Below, piece after piece: positions 8,507-20,013 of a stretch of DNA of 64,000 bases. The stretch's first letter is position 1. Each line of letters begins with the position of its first letter. The position numbers and the translations under genes were made by a program. The notes below the pieces were generated by a model, which saw nothing but the letters and a program-made list of their open reading frames with translations, had not been told where the DNA came from and searched no databases. Origin of the DNA: Sphingomonas melonis (GTDB lineage: Bacteria; Pseudomonadota; Alphaproteobacteria; Sphingomonadales; Sphingomonadaceae); assembly GCF_013409985.1 (NCBI RefSeq), contig NZ_JACCBY010000004.1, positions 248,001 to 312,000 of the forward strand, written 5' to 3'.

Positions 8507-9760
8507 TTACGGTGCCACGCCGCCCTGACCGGTGATGTCGAACACCTGCCGCAGCATCGCCTGCTCCTGCGCGGTCAGATGAGGATTCCACACGTCGAAG
8601 ATCAGCACGATCCGTGCTTCATCGCTGTCGTTCCATGCCTCGTGCTCGATCGTGTCGTCGAAAGCGAATGCCTCGCCCTCCTGCCACGTCCGTGTCTCAC
8701 CGCCGACGCGAAAGCGGCAGCGGTCGGGGACGACGAGCGGCAAGTGCATGATCGCGCGGGCGTTGGTGACGCCGGTATGTGGGGGGATGTGGGTTTGGGG
8801 GCGGAGGAGGGAGAAAAACGCGGTGGGCGCTTTGCCGGGAATGTCGCTTTGCGGCACTGCGGCGAGCGCTGCGGCGGTCTCCGGACAGCGGGCGCAGACC
8901 GCATCGTTGCGCACGCCATATTCCCACAGGAAACAGGCGCTCCAATCGGCATTGCCGTCGAGCCCCGACCAGCGGTTCGCCGGCGTGCCCGCCTCCTGCC
9001 GTACATAAGGACGGATCGCGTCGCTGCCGTCGCGGACCATCGCCAGCGCCTCGCGCCGGATCGCCTCGGTCCGGGCTTCCAGCTCGGCGAGCCAGGGGAA
9101 GAGCGCGCGCGGGAAGAATTCGTCGGCGGGCAGGAACGGGACATGCACGCCCGCGCATTGGTTCGCGTAGATCGCGCGGCGGCCGAGCATATGGTCGACG
9201 CACGCCGCCATCCGCCGCGACCCATGGCCGCCGAGCGCGCCGTCGATCGCACGACCGAGCCGGTCATTATGGTCGGCCAGGAAGGCCTGGCCGCGCGCCA
9301 GCGCGTCGGCGATCGCCGGCGGGCGATCCGGCATCGCCGCCGCCATCTGCACGATTCCCGCCCAGCCCTGCGCGGCCAGCACCTCGCGGCCGCAGCGTTG
9401 ATGCAATTCGGTGATCCGCAATTGCGCGGTAAAGTTGAGTCGGTCGATCGCCAGCGCCGCTTCCAGCGCACGCCGTTCGTCCTCGTCCCGCCCCATCATC
9501 CGATAGACGGTCGCCTGGTTGATGCGCAGCACCGGCTCGCCCGGGTCACGCGCCGCCGCGCCGGCAAAGCGGTCCAGCGCCTGCCGCAGATCGCCGTCGG
9601 CCATCGCCCGCATCCCGCGGGCGTTGAGCAATTGCGGATGGTCGGGCGCGAGACGGAGCGCCTGATCGAGCAGGCTGCGCTCGGCGGCGGCGTCGCCGCG
9701 CTGGCGTGCGGTCATCGCCTCCGCCGCCAGCATCCGTGCACGTTGAGGAAGGTCGGTCAT
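8507..9760 (-). CDS. TPR-repeat aspartyl/asparaginyl beta-hydroxylase-like protein
   Basis: A 417-residue protein. The N-terminal half (about 10-130) has TPR-like helical repeats (LLDQALRLAPDHPQLLNARG; ALEAALAIDRLNFTAQLRI). The C-terminal half is an AspH-type 2-oxoglutarate/Fe(II) double-stranded beta-helix. It includes HIPPHTGVTNARAIMHLPLV (first iron ligand, in the PPH-G-TN-R motif), FRVGGETRTWQEGEAFAFDD, and TIEHEAWNDSDEARIVLIF (distal His). It probably hydroxylates an Asp or Asn side chain of a peptide or protein, or a related substrate. It lies downstream of the large TonB receptor at 9851 on the same strand, separated by a terminator, a pairing that recurs in sphingomonads. No signal peptide is visible. 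Confidence 0.85.
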   Translation of the reverse strand: MTDLPQRARMLAAEAMTARQRGDAAAERSLLDQALRLAPDHPQLLNARGMRAMADGDLRQALDRFAGAAARDPGEPVLRINQATVYRMMGRDEDERRALEAALAIDRLNFTAQLRITELHQRCGREVLAAQGWAGIVQMAAAMPDRPPAIADALARGQAFLADHNDRLGRAIDGALGGHGSRRMAACVDHMLGRRAIYANQCAGVHVPFLPADEFFPRALFPWLAELEARTEAIRREALAMVRDGSDAIRPYVRQEAGTPANRWSGLDGNADWSACFLWEYGVRNDAVCARCPETAAALAAVPQSDIPGKAPTAFFSLLRPQTHIPPHTGVTNARAIMHLPLVVPDRCRFRVGGETRTWQEGEAFAFDDTIEHEAWNDSDEARIVLIFDVWNPHLTAQEQAMLRQVFDITGQGGVAP

Positions 9761-9796
9761 CGAAGCGCACTCGCTGCTTTGCGGGGGTGGTGAGAC

Positions 9797-9827
9797 AAAA
9801 AAGGGGCCGCCCGCAGGCCGCCCCTTT
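9797..9827 (-). terminator. Rho-independent terminator after the TonB receptor gene
   Basis: On the minus strand a GC-rich stem (AAGGGGC paired with GCCCCTT, plus three inner pairs after one mismatch) is followed by TTTTTTG. It sits 24 bp past the stop of the receptor at 9851-12865 and before the hydroxylase gene, so the latter probably has its own promoter or relies on readthrough. Confidence 0.75.
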
Positions 9828-9850
9828 CCTTGTCCGATGGCCGGCGGCGC

Positions 9851-12800
9851 TTAGAAGCGCAGCTTGCCCGACACGGTGAACAGGCGGCCCAGCACGTCGT
9901 AGGTCGACGGATAGGTGTTGCCGCTGTTGTAGGCGGTCGAACCGGCGGCCGAACCGACGAGCGGCGGCTTCTTGTCCAACAGGTTACGCACGCCCGCCGT
10001 GAAGGTCAGGTGGTCGTTGACCTCGACCTGAGCGGTCAGATCGAAATAGTTGTACGCCTTGATTTCGTTGAAGTTGTAGGTGCCTCCCGCGAGCGGCGAC
10101 GGGCCGGTGACCACGCCGTTGAACAGCGGGGTGGTGACCTGACGCTGCACCGCGTCGGGCGCCAGCGCCTCGTAGCGAACCTTGCCGATGTGGCGCCACA
10201 GCAGCGACAGCGTCGCCGGCCCGAAGGTCAGGCTGGTACGCTGGTTCCACTGGAACTCCGGCTGGATCGACGAACAGCTGGTGCTGAAATAGCCGACGCA
10301 GTCACGGTCATAGGCGGTCGGCGAGGCGCGGAAGTAATTGTGCGCCGTCCAGGTACCCTGGAAGCCGAGGTTCAACCCGATGTCACCGAAGTCACGCGCA
10401 TAATTGGCGTTGAGATCGATGCCGTCGGTCCGCAGGCGGCCGCGGTTGGTGAGCGGCTGCGGCAGGCCAGCCACCGTGGCGCTCGAGCCACTGAGGCTGC
10501 CGTCGGTGGCGCTGCGGCGGATACCCGTGCACGCGGCCGATGACGCCTGTGCCGCGGTGATCGCCGACGGCGTGGTGCCGAAACATTGCGACAGAATATC
10601 CGCCGCCGTGGCGAAGGTGATCGCGTTCCGCACCTTGATGTTGAAATAGTCGACGGCGATGCTCAGCCCCGGCACGACCCCGCGCGGCTGTACCACGACG
10701 CCGAGCGTATAGGTGTCCGCCTTTTCGGGAAGGATGTTGGGGTTGCCGCCACCGGTGACGTTCGGCTGACCTGCCGAAGGCTCGGGGATGGTGCCGATCG
10801 CCGACACCGGCGCGCCCTGCGCGACGCAGGCGGCCGCGAGGTTGGCGCTGGCGAGCGGACGCGCACCGACGCAGGGGTCGAGGCCCGGCGACAGGTTGTC
10901 GAGCCCGGTGGCCACCGGCGAGAACAGCTCGCTGATGTTCGGCGCGCGTACCGCGCGCTGGTAGACGCCGCGGAACTTGATTTCCTTGACCGGCTCGAAG
11001 CTGCCGCCCGCCTTGTAGGTGGTGGCGGTGAAGCTCGGGTTGTTCGCCGCCTGCACCTTATAGTCGGAATAGCGGACACCCGCTTCCAGCGTCAGCGAGT
11101 GGAAGAACGGCTTGTCGGCGACGAGCGGCGCGATCAGCTCGCCGAAGACTTCGCGCACGTCATAGCTGCCGGAGAACGGCAGCACCGCGCCACCCGAACC
11201 ACCCAGTTCGCCCGGCGACAGCGCGTAACTGTCCGGCTGGCGCCGGTAGCTGTACTTGCGGTATTCCGCGCCCGCGGCGAAAGCGATCGGCTCGTTGGCG
11301 AACGGCGAGGTCGTGCCGAAGTCGCCGTTGAACACGGCCTTGGCCTGCGACAAGGCGGTGTGGATCTGGATGGTGCTCTGCCCGTTCAGGAAGTTCGCCT
11401 GATCGGACGTGATCGACCCCTGCGGACCGAAGAGGTTGAGCGGCACGCAGCTGTTGGTGGTGACCAGGCAGGACGTCGTGTTGTTGGCGTTCAGCGCCTG
11501 CTGGACGCGGCTGCGCAGGACGTAACCGGACTGCGTCTGGTTGATGTCGCTCTCGCCATAGGCGCCGAACACGTCGAGCTTCATATGGTCGGAGAAGCGC
11601 AGGCGCAGGCCGGCCTTATAGTCGAACATCGTCGTCGTGTAGGTCGAGCTGCGCGGACCCAGCTCGGTCGAGCGACGGTATACCGCGGGCAGCGCGAGGG
11701 CGGCGTTGGTGTTGCAGGCGGCGCCGAGCGCGACATTGTTGGCGAGGCACAGCTGGTCGCGCAGGGCCGCTGGCAGATACGGGTTGTTCCCCGGCACCGT
11801 CAGCGCTTCGCCGAACACGCCAGACGGCGCGATGATCGACTGCACCGTATTCTTCGAGAACAGGCCACGGGTGTAAACTTCGAGATTGTCGTTAATCTCG
11901 TAATTTGCCTGGGCGAACATGTTGTAACGCTTAAACGGCGTCGCGAAGATGTTGTACGGGCTGAAGTTGAATCCGCTGTAGAACGGCACCAGCGCGGTAC
12001 CGGCAGGATTGACCTGGACGGTGCCGGTCGACAGGCCGGCGCGGGCGGCCTGCGCATTGGTGAAGCTGATCGTGGTCGGAACGCTGGTGCGCGACGATCC
12101 GGCAGCGACGCCGCTGCCCGAGTCGATGCTGTACACGCCGATGTCGCGCGCGCCCTGATAGAGAGGGTCGGCCTCCTGATAGCCCAGGCTCAACACCGCA
12201 TTGCCGCGGCCGTCGTCGAAATTCGCACCGACGGTCAGATCGGCACGGAAATAGTTGGAATCCCCGCGCTCGGTGATCTGCTGGCTGGCCGAAGCCTCCA
12301 TGCCGGCGAAGTTCTTCTTGGTGATGAAGTTGATCACGCCGGCGACCGCGTCGGCGCCATAGGTCGTCGATGCACCACCGGTCAGCACGTCGAGGCGCTG
12401 CACGAGTGCGGTCGGGATGTTGTTGAGGTCGACCGCGCCACCTTCGGCGGCCGGAACGATCCGGTCGCCGTCAAGCAGCACCAGATTGCGCTGCGACCCG
12501 AGGTTGCGGACGTTGGCGGTGAAGAAGCCACCCGTGCCATTGTTGACCGACGAACCGATCGACGGCGTCAGGCCGGGCAGTTCGCGCAGGATCTGTTCGA
12601 CGTTGTTGACGTTGCGCAGCGTCAGTTCGTTCTCGGACACCGTATTTACCGGCGTCGACGATACGAGGTTCGGGTTGCTGATCAGCGTACCCGTGACGAC
12701 GATGTCCTGCCCTTCCGCGGCGGGCGGCGGTGCGTTGGGATCGTCGGACGTCTGCTGGGTTTCCTGCGTCAAAGGCGCGGTCTGCGCCAACGCCGGCGTG

Positions 12801-12865
12801 CCGATCAATGCGGCACCGACGATCAGGGTCGTGTTCAGAAGATGAGAACGAAGGCTTAGCGTCAT
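9851..12865 (-). CDS. large TonB-dependent outer-membrane receptor
   Basis: A 1004-residue protein with signal peptide MTLSLRSHLLNTTLIVGAAL...ALAQ, then a Pro/Gln-rich linker and TonB box (DIVVTGTLI). The plug reads VEQILRELPGLTPSIG, NLGSQRNLVLLDGDR, and LDVLTGGASTTYGADAVAGV followed by INFITKK. The barrel ends TVSGKLRF. The ASTTYGADAVAGVINF signature marks the large receptor subfamily abundant in sphingomonads, xanthomonads and Caulobacter, often linked to peptide or glycan uptake. Neighbouring hydrolases (M28 and DUF885 peptidases) and the AspH-like enzyme favour a peptide substrate; that is inference from context. Confidence 0.92.
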   Translation of the reverse strand: MTLSLRSHLLNTTLIVGAALIGTPALAQTAPLTQETQQTSDDPNAPPPAAEGQDIVVTGTLISNPNLVSSTPVNTVSENELTLRNVNNVEQILRELPGLTPSIGSSVNNGTGGFFTANVRNLGSQRNLVLLDGDRIVPAAEGGAVDLNNIPTALVQRLDVLTGGASTTYGADAVAGVINFITKKNFAGMEASASQQITERGDSNYFRADLTVGANFDDGRGNAVLSLGYQEADPLYQGARDIGVYSIDSGSGVAAGSSRTSVPTTISFTNAQAARAGLSTGTVQVNPAGTALVPFYSGFNFSPYNIFATPFKRYNMFAQANYEINDNLEVYTRGLFSKNTVQSIIAPSGVFGEALTVPGNNPYLPAALRDQLCLANNVALGAACNTNAALALPAVYRRSTELGPRSSTYTTTMFDYKAGLRLRFSDHMKLDVFGAYGESDINQTQSGYVLRSRVQQALNANNTTSCLVTTNSCVPLNLFGPQGSITSDQANFLNGQSTIQIHTALSQAKAVFNGDFGTTSPFANEPIAFAAGAEYRKYSYRRQPDSYALSPGELGGSGGAVLPFSGSYDVREVFGELIAPLVADKPFFHSLTLEAGVRYSDYKVQAANNPSFTATTYKAGGSFEPVKEIKFRGVYQRAVRAPNISELFSPVATGLDNLSPGLDPCVGARPLASANLAAACVAQGAPVSAIGTIPEPSAGQPNVTGGGNPNILPEKADTYTLGVVVQPRGVVPGLSIAVDYFNIKVRNAITFATAADILSQCFGTTPSAITAAQASSAACTGIRRSATDGSLSGSSATVAGLPQPLTNRGRLRTDGIDLNANYARDFGDIGLNLGFQGTWTAHNYFRASPTAYDRDCVGYFSTSCSSIQPEFQWNQRTSLTFGPATLSLLWRHIGKVRYEALAPDAVQRQVTTPLFNGVVTGPSPLAGGTYNFNEIKAYNYFDLTAQVEVNDHLTFTAGVRNLLDKKPPLVGSAAGSTAYNSGNTYPSTYDVLGRLFTVSGKLRF

Positions 12866-13105
12866 GAGAACCCCTTATTGTCGCCGCCCTGCCGGGAGGC
12901 GGACCAGCGCGCCGGCATTTTTTGCCTAGTCGCGGGCAAATTTGTTGCAGTGCGATGACATGCAGACAATGCCGAATCTCAGCCGCTATATGATTGTAAA
13001 ATCGTAGTGATATTTCCGTCACAATCGGTGCGGCAGTGGTACTGCCGCGTTTTCCGGCGCTGAGCGGAAACACTATTACCGCGATTATAGTGAAAGAGGT
13101 ACGTC

Positions 13106-13588
13106 ATGCTGTCCTATCTATTGCTGGCGAGCGCGCTGGCCGCCCCGGCCGGTCCAGATGTGTTGCAAACATTCACGCAATGCCGGTCGATCGCCGACAA
13201 TGATGCGCGTCTTGCCTGCTATGATCGCGCCGCCCGGACGATGGACGATGCGCGGCGCAACAAAGACATCGTCGTGCTCGATCGGCAGGAGGTCCAGAAA
13301 GCGAAGCGGTCGATGTTCGGTTTCTCGCTGCCGTCGATCAAATTGTTCGGTGATGGCGATGATGACGCGCAACTGAAACAATTGGTGGGGACGCTGCGCT
13401 CTTCGACCGGACTGCCCGGCGGGCTGATGCGGTTCACGCTGGACGACGGCGGCATGTGGGAAACCACGGAGCAGGCGATGGTGCGGCTGCGCGAGGGCGA
13501 TGTGGTGACCATCAAGGCGGGGCCGCTGGGCAGCTACATCGCCAATGCGCCCGGGCGGCGCGCGGTCCGGGTGCGGCGGCTGCGCTGA
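13106..13588 (+). CDS. conserved hypothetical secreted protein
   Basis: A 160-residue protein, not assigned to a named family. It starts with a short hydrophobic signal-like segment (MLSYLLLASALAAPAG). A motif containing two cysteines follows: TQCRSIADNDARLACYDRAA. That C-x(n)-D-xxRLxCYD motif recurs in small secreted proteins of Proteobacteria. The middle is charged (residues 45-95) and the C-terminus is a probable small beta-domain (MRFTLDDGGMWETTEQAMVR ... VRVRRLR). It precedes the M28 peptidase by 68 bp on the same strand, so co-transcription is possible. The start is the ATG preceded by an AG-rich ribosome site (AAAGAGG). Confidence 0.7.
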   Translation: MLSYLLLASALAAPAGPDVLQTFTQCRSIADNDARLACYDRAARTMDDARRNKDIVVLDRQEVQKAKRSMFGFSLPSIKLFGDGDDDAQLKQLVGTLRSSTGLPGGLMRFTLDDGGMWETTEQAMVRLREGDVVTIKAGPLGSYIANAPGRRAVRVRRLR

Positions 13589-13656
13589 CGACGACGCTGG
13601 CACTGCTCGACTCCGGCTGCCATACCATCCGCAACCCACTTCAGGATCGGCCTTTC

Positions 13657-15297
<1,641 letters not shown>

Positions 15298-15316
15298 GCC
15301 CCCGCCGCGCACGCGA

Positions 15317-17143
15317 TCAGACCGCCCGCGCGCGCTCCTCGACGATCCGCTCCAGCATCGACAGCGGCATCGCGCCGGCCTCCAGCACGTCGTGGAAATG
15401 CTTGAGGTCGAAGCGGTCGCCCGCGATCTTCCGTGCGGTGTCCCGCGCGCGCAGCCAGGCGGCATGGCCGATCTTGTAGCTGCACGCCTGGCCGGGCGAG
15501 ACGCAATAGCGCTCGACCTCGCGCTGCGAGCGGCCCGGCGCGAACCCGACCGTGTCGACGAGGTAGCGCGTCGCCTGATCGTGGGTCCAGCGCTTGGTGT
15601 GGATCCCGGTGTCGACCACCAGCCGCGCCGCGCGGAACAGGAAGGATTGCAGATAGCCCGCCCGCTCGACCGGCGAGGCATAGCCGCCCAGTTCGTCGGC
15701 CAGCTGCTCGGCATAGAGCGCCCAGCCTTCCAGATAGGCGTTGAAGAAGGCGATCTTGCGCAGCGTGTGGGTCGGCGCGCGCTGCGCCGTCGAGATCTGC
15801 AGATGGTGGCCGGGAACGCCCTCGTGATAGGTCAGGCTGGGCAGCGTGTATTTCGGCCAGTCCTGCACAGACTTGAGATTGATCCAGTAGATCGCCGCGC
15901 GCGAACCATCGAGCGGCGCGCGGAAATAATAGCCGTTCGGCGCGCCGTCCTGGATCTCGGGTGCGACGCGGCGGATCTCCAGCGGCGCGTTCGGCGGATT
16001 GCTGAACGCCTGCGGCAGCCGGGCCTGCATGCCGCGGACCCCGGCGTTGAGGCTGGCGAGCAGGGCGGCGCGGCCGGCGTCGGTGTTGGCGAACAGCTGC
16101 TCGGGCTGGTGATTGAGCTGGTCGAGGCGCACGCCGACGCTGCCCTGGGTCAGGCCCTGCCCGCGCAGGATCGTGTCGAGCTGCGCGGTGAGCTCCGCCA
16201 CCTGTTGCAGGCCCATGCGGTGCACCTCGGCGGGCGACAGCGTCGTCGTCGTCGCCTGTGCCAGCGCCGCGGCATAGATCGCCTCGCCCTCCGGGATCGC
16301 CCAGATGCCCGCGGCGTCGCGCGCCGAGGGGCGCAGCCGGCGCATCAGCGCCATCTGGCGATCGAGCGCCGGATAGACCTGCGTCTCGACGATCCGCGTC
16401 GCACGCACCTGCCAGTCGCCGGCGATCCCGGCGGCGGTCGCGCGCCGCACCAGCGACTGGACGAGCTGGCTGTCCGCCGCGGCGGGCGCGCGCAGCTTGG
16501 CCATCTGACCGAGCGCGAGATCGAGCGAGAAGTCGGGGGCCAGCCGCCCCTTGGCCGCCTCGCGACGCTGCACCTCGCTCTCGTTGTCGAGCTGCCGGCC
16601 CATCAGCGCGAGCCGGTCCAGATAGGCCTGCGCATCGTCCGCGGTCTTCACGGGATGGGTAGAATCGAGGAAGTCGGGCAGCGAGAAGTACACGCCGTCC
16701 TGCTGCGAGATCGGATAGGGCCCCTGCGGCGAGAACAGGCCGAAGCGCTGCGGTCCGACCATGTTCGAATCGATGTTGTAGAGCACCACCTCGCGATCGA
16801 TCCGCGCCTGCGCGGACAAGGAGGCGGGATCGACCGCGGCCACCAGCGCGCGGGCGCGGCGATTGCGAGCCAGGTCGTCGGCGATCGCTCGATAGCTGTT
16901 GTCACCGAGCTGATGGCGCAACGCGGCATTGGCGCCGGTGTCGAGGCCGAGCGAGGTGGCGAATTCGGGCGCCGCGCGGACCGTCTCGGCCAGCACCTGG
17001 TCGAACGCCGCGGTGAGGCGCGCATCGCCCGCCGCCGCGGGAGCGGGCGCCGGGGACGCGACCTGCGCGAAGACCGATCGTCCGGGCACGAGACCCAGCC
17101 CGGCGGCCGCGACAGTGGATGTGAGAAAAACGCGACGATCCAT
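15317..17143 (-). CDS. DUF885-family protein (predicted metallo-carboxypeptidase/dipeptidase)
   Basis: A 608-residue protein starting MDRRVFLTSTVAAAGLGLVP, a twin-arginine-type leader (DRRVFLT) followed by ...VFAQ. The ATG at 17143 is preferred to upstream in-frame starts because it places this leader first. The metal-binding HExxxGHH motif of DUF885 is present as YHEGVPGHHLQ near residue 450, and ALYAEQLADELGGY supplies the usual downstream Glu. Family members with known activity cleave C-terminal residues or dipeptides. It is convergent with the M28 peptidase, which supports a peptide-degradation locus together with the TonB receptor and AspH-like gene. Confidence 0.88.
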   Translation of the reverse strand: MDRRVFLTSTVAAAGLGLVPGRSVFAQVASPAPAPAAAGDARLTAAFDQVLAETVRAAPEFATSLGLDTGANAALRHQLGDNSYRAIADDLARNRRARALVAAVDPASLSAQARIDREVVLYNIDSNMVGPQRFGLFSPQGPYPISQQDGVYFSLPDFLDSTHPVKTADDAQAYLDRLALMGRQLDNESEVQRREAAKGRLAPDFSLDLALGQMAKLRAPAAADSQLVQSLVRRATAAGIAGDWQVRATRIVETQVYPALDRQMALMRRLRPSARDAAGIWAIPEGEAIYAAALAQATTTTLSPAEVHRMGLQQVAELTAQLDTILRGQGLTQGSVGVRLDQLNHQPEQLFANTDAGRAALLASLNAGVRGMQARLPQAFSNPPNAPLEIRRVAPEIQDGAPNGYYFRAPLDGSRAAIYWINLKSVQDWPKYTLPSLTYHEGVPGHHLQISTAQRAPTHTLRKIAFFNAYLEGWALYAEQLADELGGYASPVERAGYLQSFLFRAARLVVDTGIHTKRWTHDQATRYLVDTVGFAPGRSQREVERYCVSPGQACSYKIGHAAWLRARDTARKIAGDRFDLKHFHDVLEAGAMPLSMLERIVEERARAV

Positions 17144-17426
17144 GCCGATAGCCCTTAAAACCGGAGAAGTGGCCGAGGCTAGGCGACGATCGCGCCGCGA
17201 CGCAAGCGTGCGTTCCGATGCCCGCCGGTGCCGTCCGTCAAAGCGGAGGTGGTCGGCGGTCGGCCCGCGATCTTGAGAATCCGCGACACCCGGCGATCGG
17301 CACGACGTCGGCGCTGGTCCGCCTCGCGCGGCGGCGTGGCCGAGGTTTACCGTGCGTAAGTACGGTCGCCGGCCGAACCGGCGGCAGCACGCGATGCCCC
17401 CTCCCCGCCCGCCTCGCACGGCGGAG

Positions 17427-17620
17427 TTTTCCGTGTCAAAGCACGAATGGCGGGAGCCTCGCCGGGATGCCCGCCCACCGGCAGGGGCGGTTTTCCGCGT
17501 AAAAGTCAGTGCCTCCCGGCACCACGGACCCGCGAGCCATCGGTGTCAGCGGCTTTTGCCCGCCAAAGCGGCAACCCGCCGCCGGACCCCCGTCAAATGC
17601 TCGTGCTTTGACGCGGAAAA
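17427..17620. repeat. Rep iterons upstream of the replication initiator gene
   Basis: Three copies of a 20-bp element with consensus TTTTCCGCGTGAAAGCACGA. Copies are at 17427-17446 (direct), 17491-17510 (diverged in its right half) and 17601-17620 (inverted, reading TCGTGCTTTGACGCGGAAAA). A further weak copy may lie at 17344. They occupy the otherwise gene-free stretch 17144-17698 in front of the rep gene, where iterons and the origin are expected. I saw no clear DnaA box. Confidence 0.75.
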
Positions 17621-17698
17621 CCCGGCTTGCCGGGGCCGGCCGGTGGACATCGCAACCCGCTGCAACCATGATCGGCGCGATCAAGGAAAAGCTGGGTC

Positions 17699-18583
17699 AT
17701 GGGCGAAATATCACTGAAGCAAGGCGACCTGTTTCAACTGGATAGTCCGCTGTACGGCGACGTCCAGGGTGAGCGGACCGTCGCCGAATTCCCCTTCTTC
17801 GCTTTGTCGAAGAAGGCGCACATGACGCCGATGATCTTCGAGAACGGCGACGCGCGGATCGAGATCAACCCCAGCAAGACCGGCGTCGCGACGATCTATG
17901 ACAAGGAAATCCTGCTCTATATCGCCAGCCTGATGGCCGAGCGCATGGAACAGGGCGAAACCGTCGACCGCGTGATGAGCTTCACCGCCAACGACCTTTT
18001 CCGCGTGACGAGCACCAACGCTTCGGCACGCTCCTATACTTCGCTCAAGGCGTCGCTGAACCGCCTGCAAGGCACGCAGATCATCACCAATATCGAAACC
18101 GGCGGCGAGGGATCGGACAGCGCCTTCTCCTGGCTGCTGAAGGCCGACATCAAATATTCGAAGCTGCCGACCGGCGAGCGTCGCGTGAAGCGGATCGAGG
18201 TGATGGTCTGCGACTGGCTGCATCGCGCAATCCTCACCGACCGGCGAATCGCCGCCTATCACCTCGACTTCTTCAAACTGGGGCCGATCGAGCGGCGCCT
18301 GTACGAACTGGCCAAGTTCAACTGCATCGGCGAGGAGGGTTTCGAGGTCGACATGGAGGCGCTGGCGGCGCGCGTCGGCTGCGCCTCCGACAAGCGCGGG
18401 CTCGAATATTTCAAGAAGCAGCTGCGCGAAGTGGCCGAACAACAATCGTTGCCCGAATATGCCGTCACGCTGACCGAGCAGAAGCAACCTTCGCCGCGCG
18501 GCGGCCGGCCGCGGATCAAGACGCTGGTCGGCTTCCGCGTGCGCCAGACCGCCCGGGTCGCGCTGCCGCCGTCCGACGAATAA
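17699..18583 (+). CDS. repA: plasmid replication initiator protein (RepA-type)
   Basis: A 294-residue protein of the plasmid replication initiator RPA family. It begins MGEISLKQGDLFQLDSPLYG. The family core reads AEFPFFALSKKAHMTPMIFE, then IYDKEILLYIASLMAERME, NRLQGTQIITNIETGG, and VMVCDWLHRAIL. A winged-helix-like C-terminal part follows (LGPIERRLYELAKFNCIGEE, FEVDMEALAARVG). This protein binds iterons to start replication and control copy number. Iterons with the same consensus occur upstream, downstream and beyond the next gene, which strongly supports the assignment. The gene is intact, and its presence with parA/parB indicates this window is a plasmid or chromid. Confidence 0.92.
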   Translation: MGEISLKQGDLFQLDSPLYGDVQGERTVAEFPFFALSKKAHMTPMIFENGDARIEINPSKTGVATIYDKEILLYIASLMAERMEQGETVDRVMSFTANDLFRVTSTNASARSYTSLKASLNRLQGTQIITNIETGGEGSDSAFSWLLKADIKYSKLPTGERRVKRIEVMVCDWLHRAILTDRRIAAYHLDFFKLGPIERRLYELAKFNCIGEEGFEVDMEALAARVGCASDKRGLEYFKKQLREVAEQQSLPEYAVTLTEQKQPSPRGGRPRIKTLVGFRVRQTARVALPPSDE

Positions 18584-18676
18584 GACGAGGAAAACGGCAG
18601 GCGTGATCATGCCGCGCCCGGCTGAACTCCCGCTTCCGTAATTTACGATCCGATCGGCCACGCGCGCGCGGGCTGG

Positions 18677-18711
18677 GCCGCTGCACCGTGCGGCGCGCCC
18701 GGTGCAGCGGC
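18677..18711. other. long hairpin downstream of rep
   Basis: Perfect 11-bp inverted repeat GCCGCTGCACC / GGTGCAGCGGC separated by 13 bases, about 95 bp past the rep stop. It could be a terminator without a T-tract, or a structural element of the origin; the sequence does not decide. Confidence 0.5.
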
Positions 18712-18844
18712 GCATATCCAACCATCGCTCGCCCCAGGCGCAACGCAGCGGCCGGGAGGCACAGGTTTGCCTGATACGGGCAAACGGCAGGATTCAGCTA
18801 TCGGACCTGCACCCCCAAGGCGCTTCTCGCTGGTCCGCGCGCCA

Positions 18845-18896
18845 TTCTCCGCGTGAAAGCACGAATCTTCGGCCGGTTTGCCGCGTGAAAGCACGA
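18845..18896 (+). repeat. Rep iterons downstream of the replication gene
   Basis: Two direct copies of the iteron at 18845-18864 and 18877-18896, spaced 32 bp start to start (about three helical turns). Both share the invariant core CCGCGTGAAAGCACGA. They lie in the gene-free stretch 18584-19230, where I see no other coding signal. Confidence 0.75.
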
Positions 18897-19230
18897 TTCG
18901 GCCGCCTTGGGTCGGGATGGGGCAGCGGCGATGGTGATGTGCGCGATTCTCTTGCTGCCCGAATCATCGAATCGGGCGCGAGCGGGATCCGTGGTCGACC
19001 GGCGATGCCGACGATCGAACGGAACAAGGGGATCACCATGAGCGGATAAAGGAAACCCGGCACGAAGGCCGGGCATCCAGTTAGGTTCTCATCTGGCACA
19101 CGCCGGCAAGCGTGCACGATCGGTCAGAACGGTCTGCCAGATAGTCGATCTCGACATCGACCGCAAGGATGCGCGTTTCGCGCCACGCCTTTCCTTTGCC
19201 TGCGCATGGCCCCGCTCAGGGGAATGTACG

Positions 19231-20013
19231 ATGGCGACGATGACGGTTGGAGCGGCCTCGCTCCAGGCGATAGGAGGCTTTTGCCTGCGCCGGCCAAGGC
19301 GATCGGGTATGTCGGCCGCAACCGGTCCTGCGATGCTGCGCGACAGCGTCGAGGCAGGGACGTTCGAGGCGGCGTTCTTCGCGGCCCCGGCGAAGGGCGA
19401 GACCGACCGCATCCTGCGCGCCGCGCGCAAAGCCTTCGACGCCGGCCGGCGGCTGCGCCGCGATGCGCGGGCCGACGGGCGCCAGCTGACGCGCACCGAA
19501 GCGGCCTTGGCGTCGCTGACCCATGGCGCCGTGCGCGTGCTGGAAGAGCTGCTGACCCTGGCGCGCCTGAACCAGGGCCGCGTCTATCCGACCTATGACT
19601 ATCTCGCCGAGGCGACGAGCCTGGGGCGGGTGACCGTGGCACGGGCGCTGCATATCCTGGAACGCGTCGGCTTCATCGTCCGCCAGCGCCGCTTCAAGCG
19701 GGTGGCGGGGAGCGGCCCCGGCCCACGCTATGCGCAGACATCGAACGTTTACCGTGCTTTGCTGCCCAAGGCGGTGCTCGCCTATCTGCCCCGCTGGATG
19801 CGGCCGGCCCCCCTTCCCGTCGATGATGTGCAGCGTCGCACCGAGGATCGCGCCGATCATGCCGCGATGCTATCCCAACTCGACTGCCGTGAGCTGGGCT
19901 TTGCGTCCGTACTCGACGGCGCTCTCGCGAAGGTTCTGGCCAAGCTCGGCGGCGCGATCGATGCGCGCGAGCGTGAGTTTCAACATGGTCCGCAATCGTT
20001 CCTAGAATCTTAA
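19231..20013 (+). CDS. replication-associated winged-helix/HTH protein
   Basis: A 260-residue protein; the start could also be ATG 19309 (MSAATGPAMLRDSV). The central region (about 90-160) is a winged-helix domain: LTRTEAALASLTHGAVRVLE, then RVYPTYDYLAEATSLGRVTV and ARALHILERVGFIVRQRRF. This matches the helix-turn-helix proteins found next to RepA on sphingomonad plasmids, which are often annotated as replication proteins. The C-terminus is helical without a recognised domain. It lies between iteron clusters, so a role in replication control is likely but inferred. Confidence 0.7.
   Translation: MATMTVGAASLQAIGGFCLRRPRRSGMSAATGPAMLRDSVEAGTFEAAFFAAPAKGETDRILRAARKAFDAGRRLRRDARADGRQLTRTEAALASLTHGAVRVLEELLTLARLNQGRVYPTYDYLAEATSLGRVTVARALHILERVGFIVRQRRFKRVAGSGPGPRYAQTSNVYRALLPKAVLAYLPRWMRPAPLPVDDVQRRTEDRADHAAMLSQLDCRELGFASVLDGALAKVLAKLGGAIDAREREFQHGPQSFLES

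Noticed and set aside
10586..12859. 757-codon plus-strand frame opposite the large TonB receptor
   Set aside because: Antisense shadow of a clear receptor gene; composition is dominated by Arg, Asp and Val with no domain.
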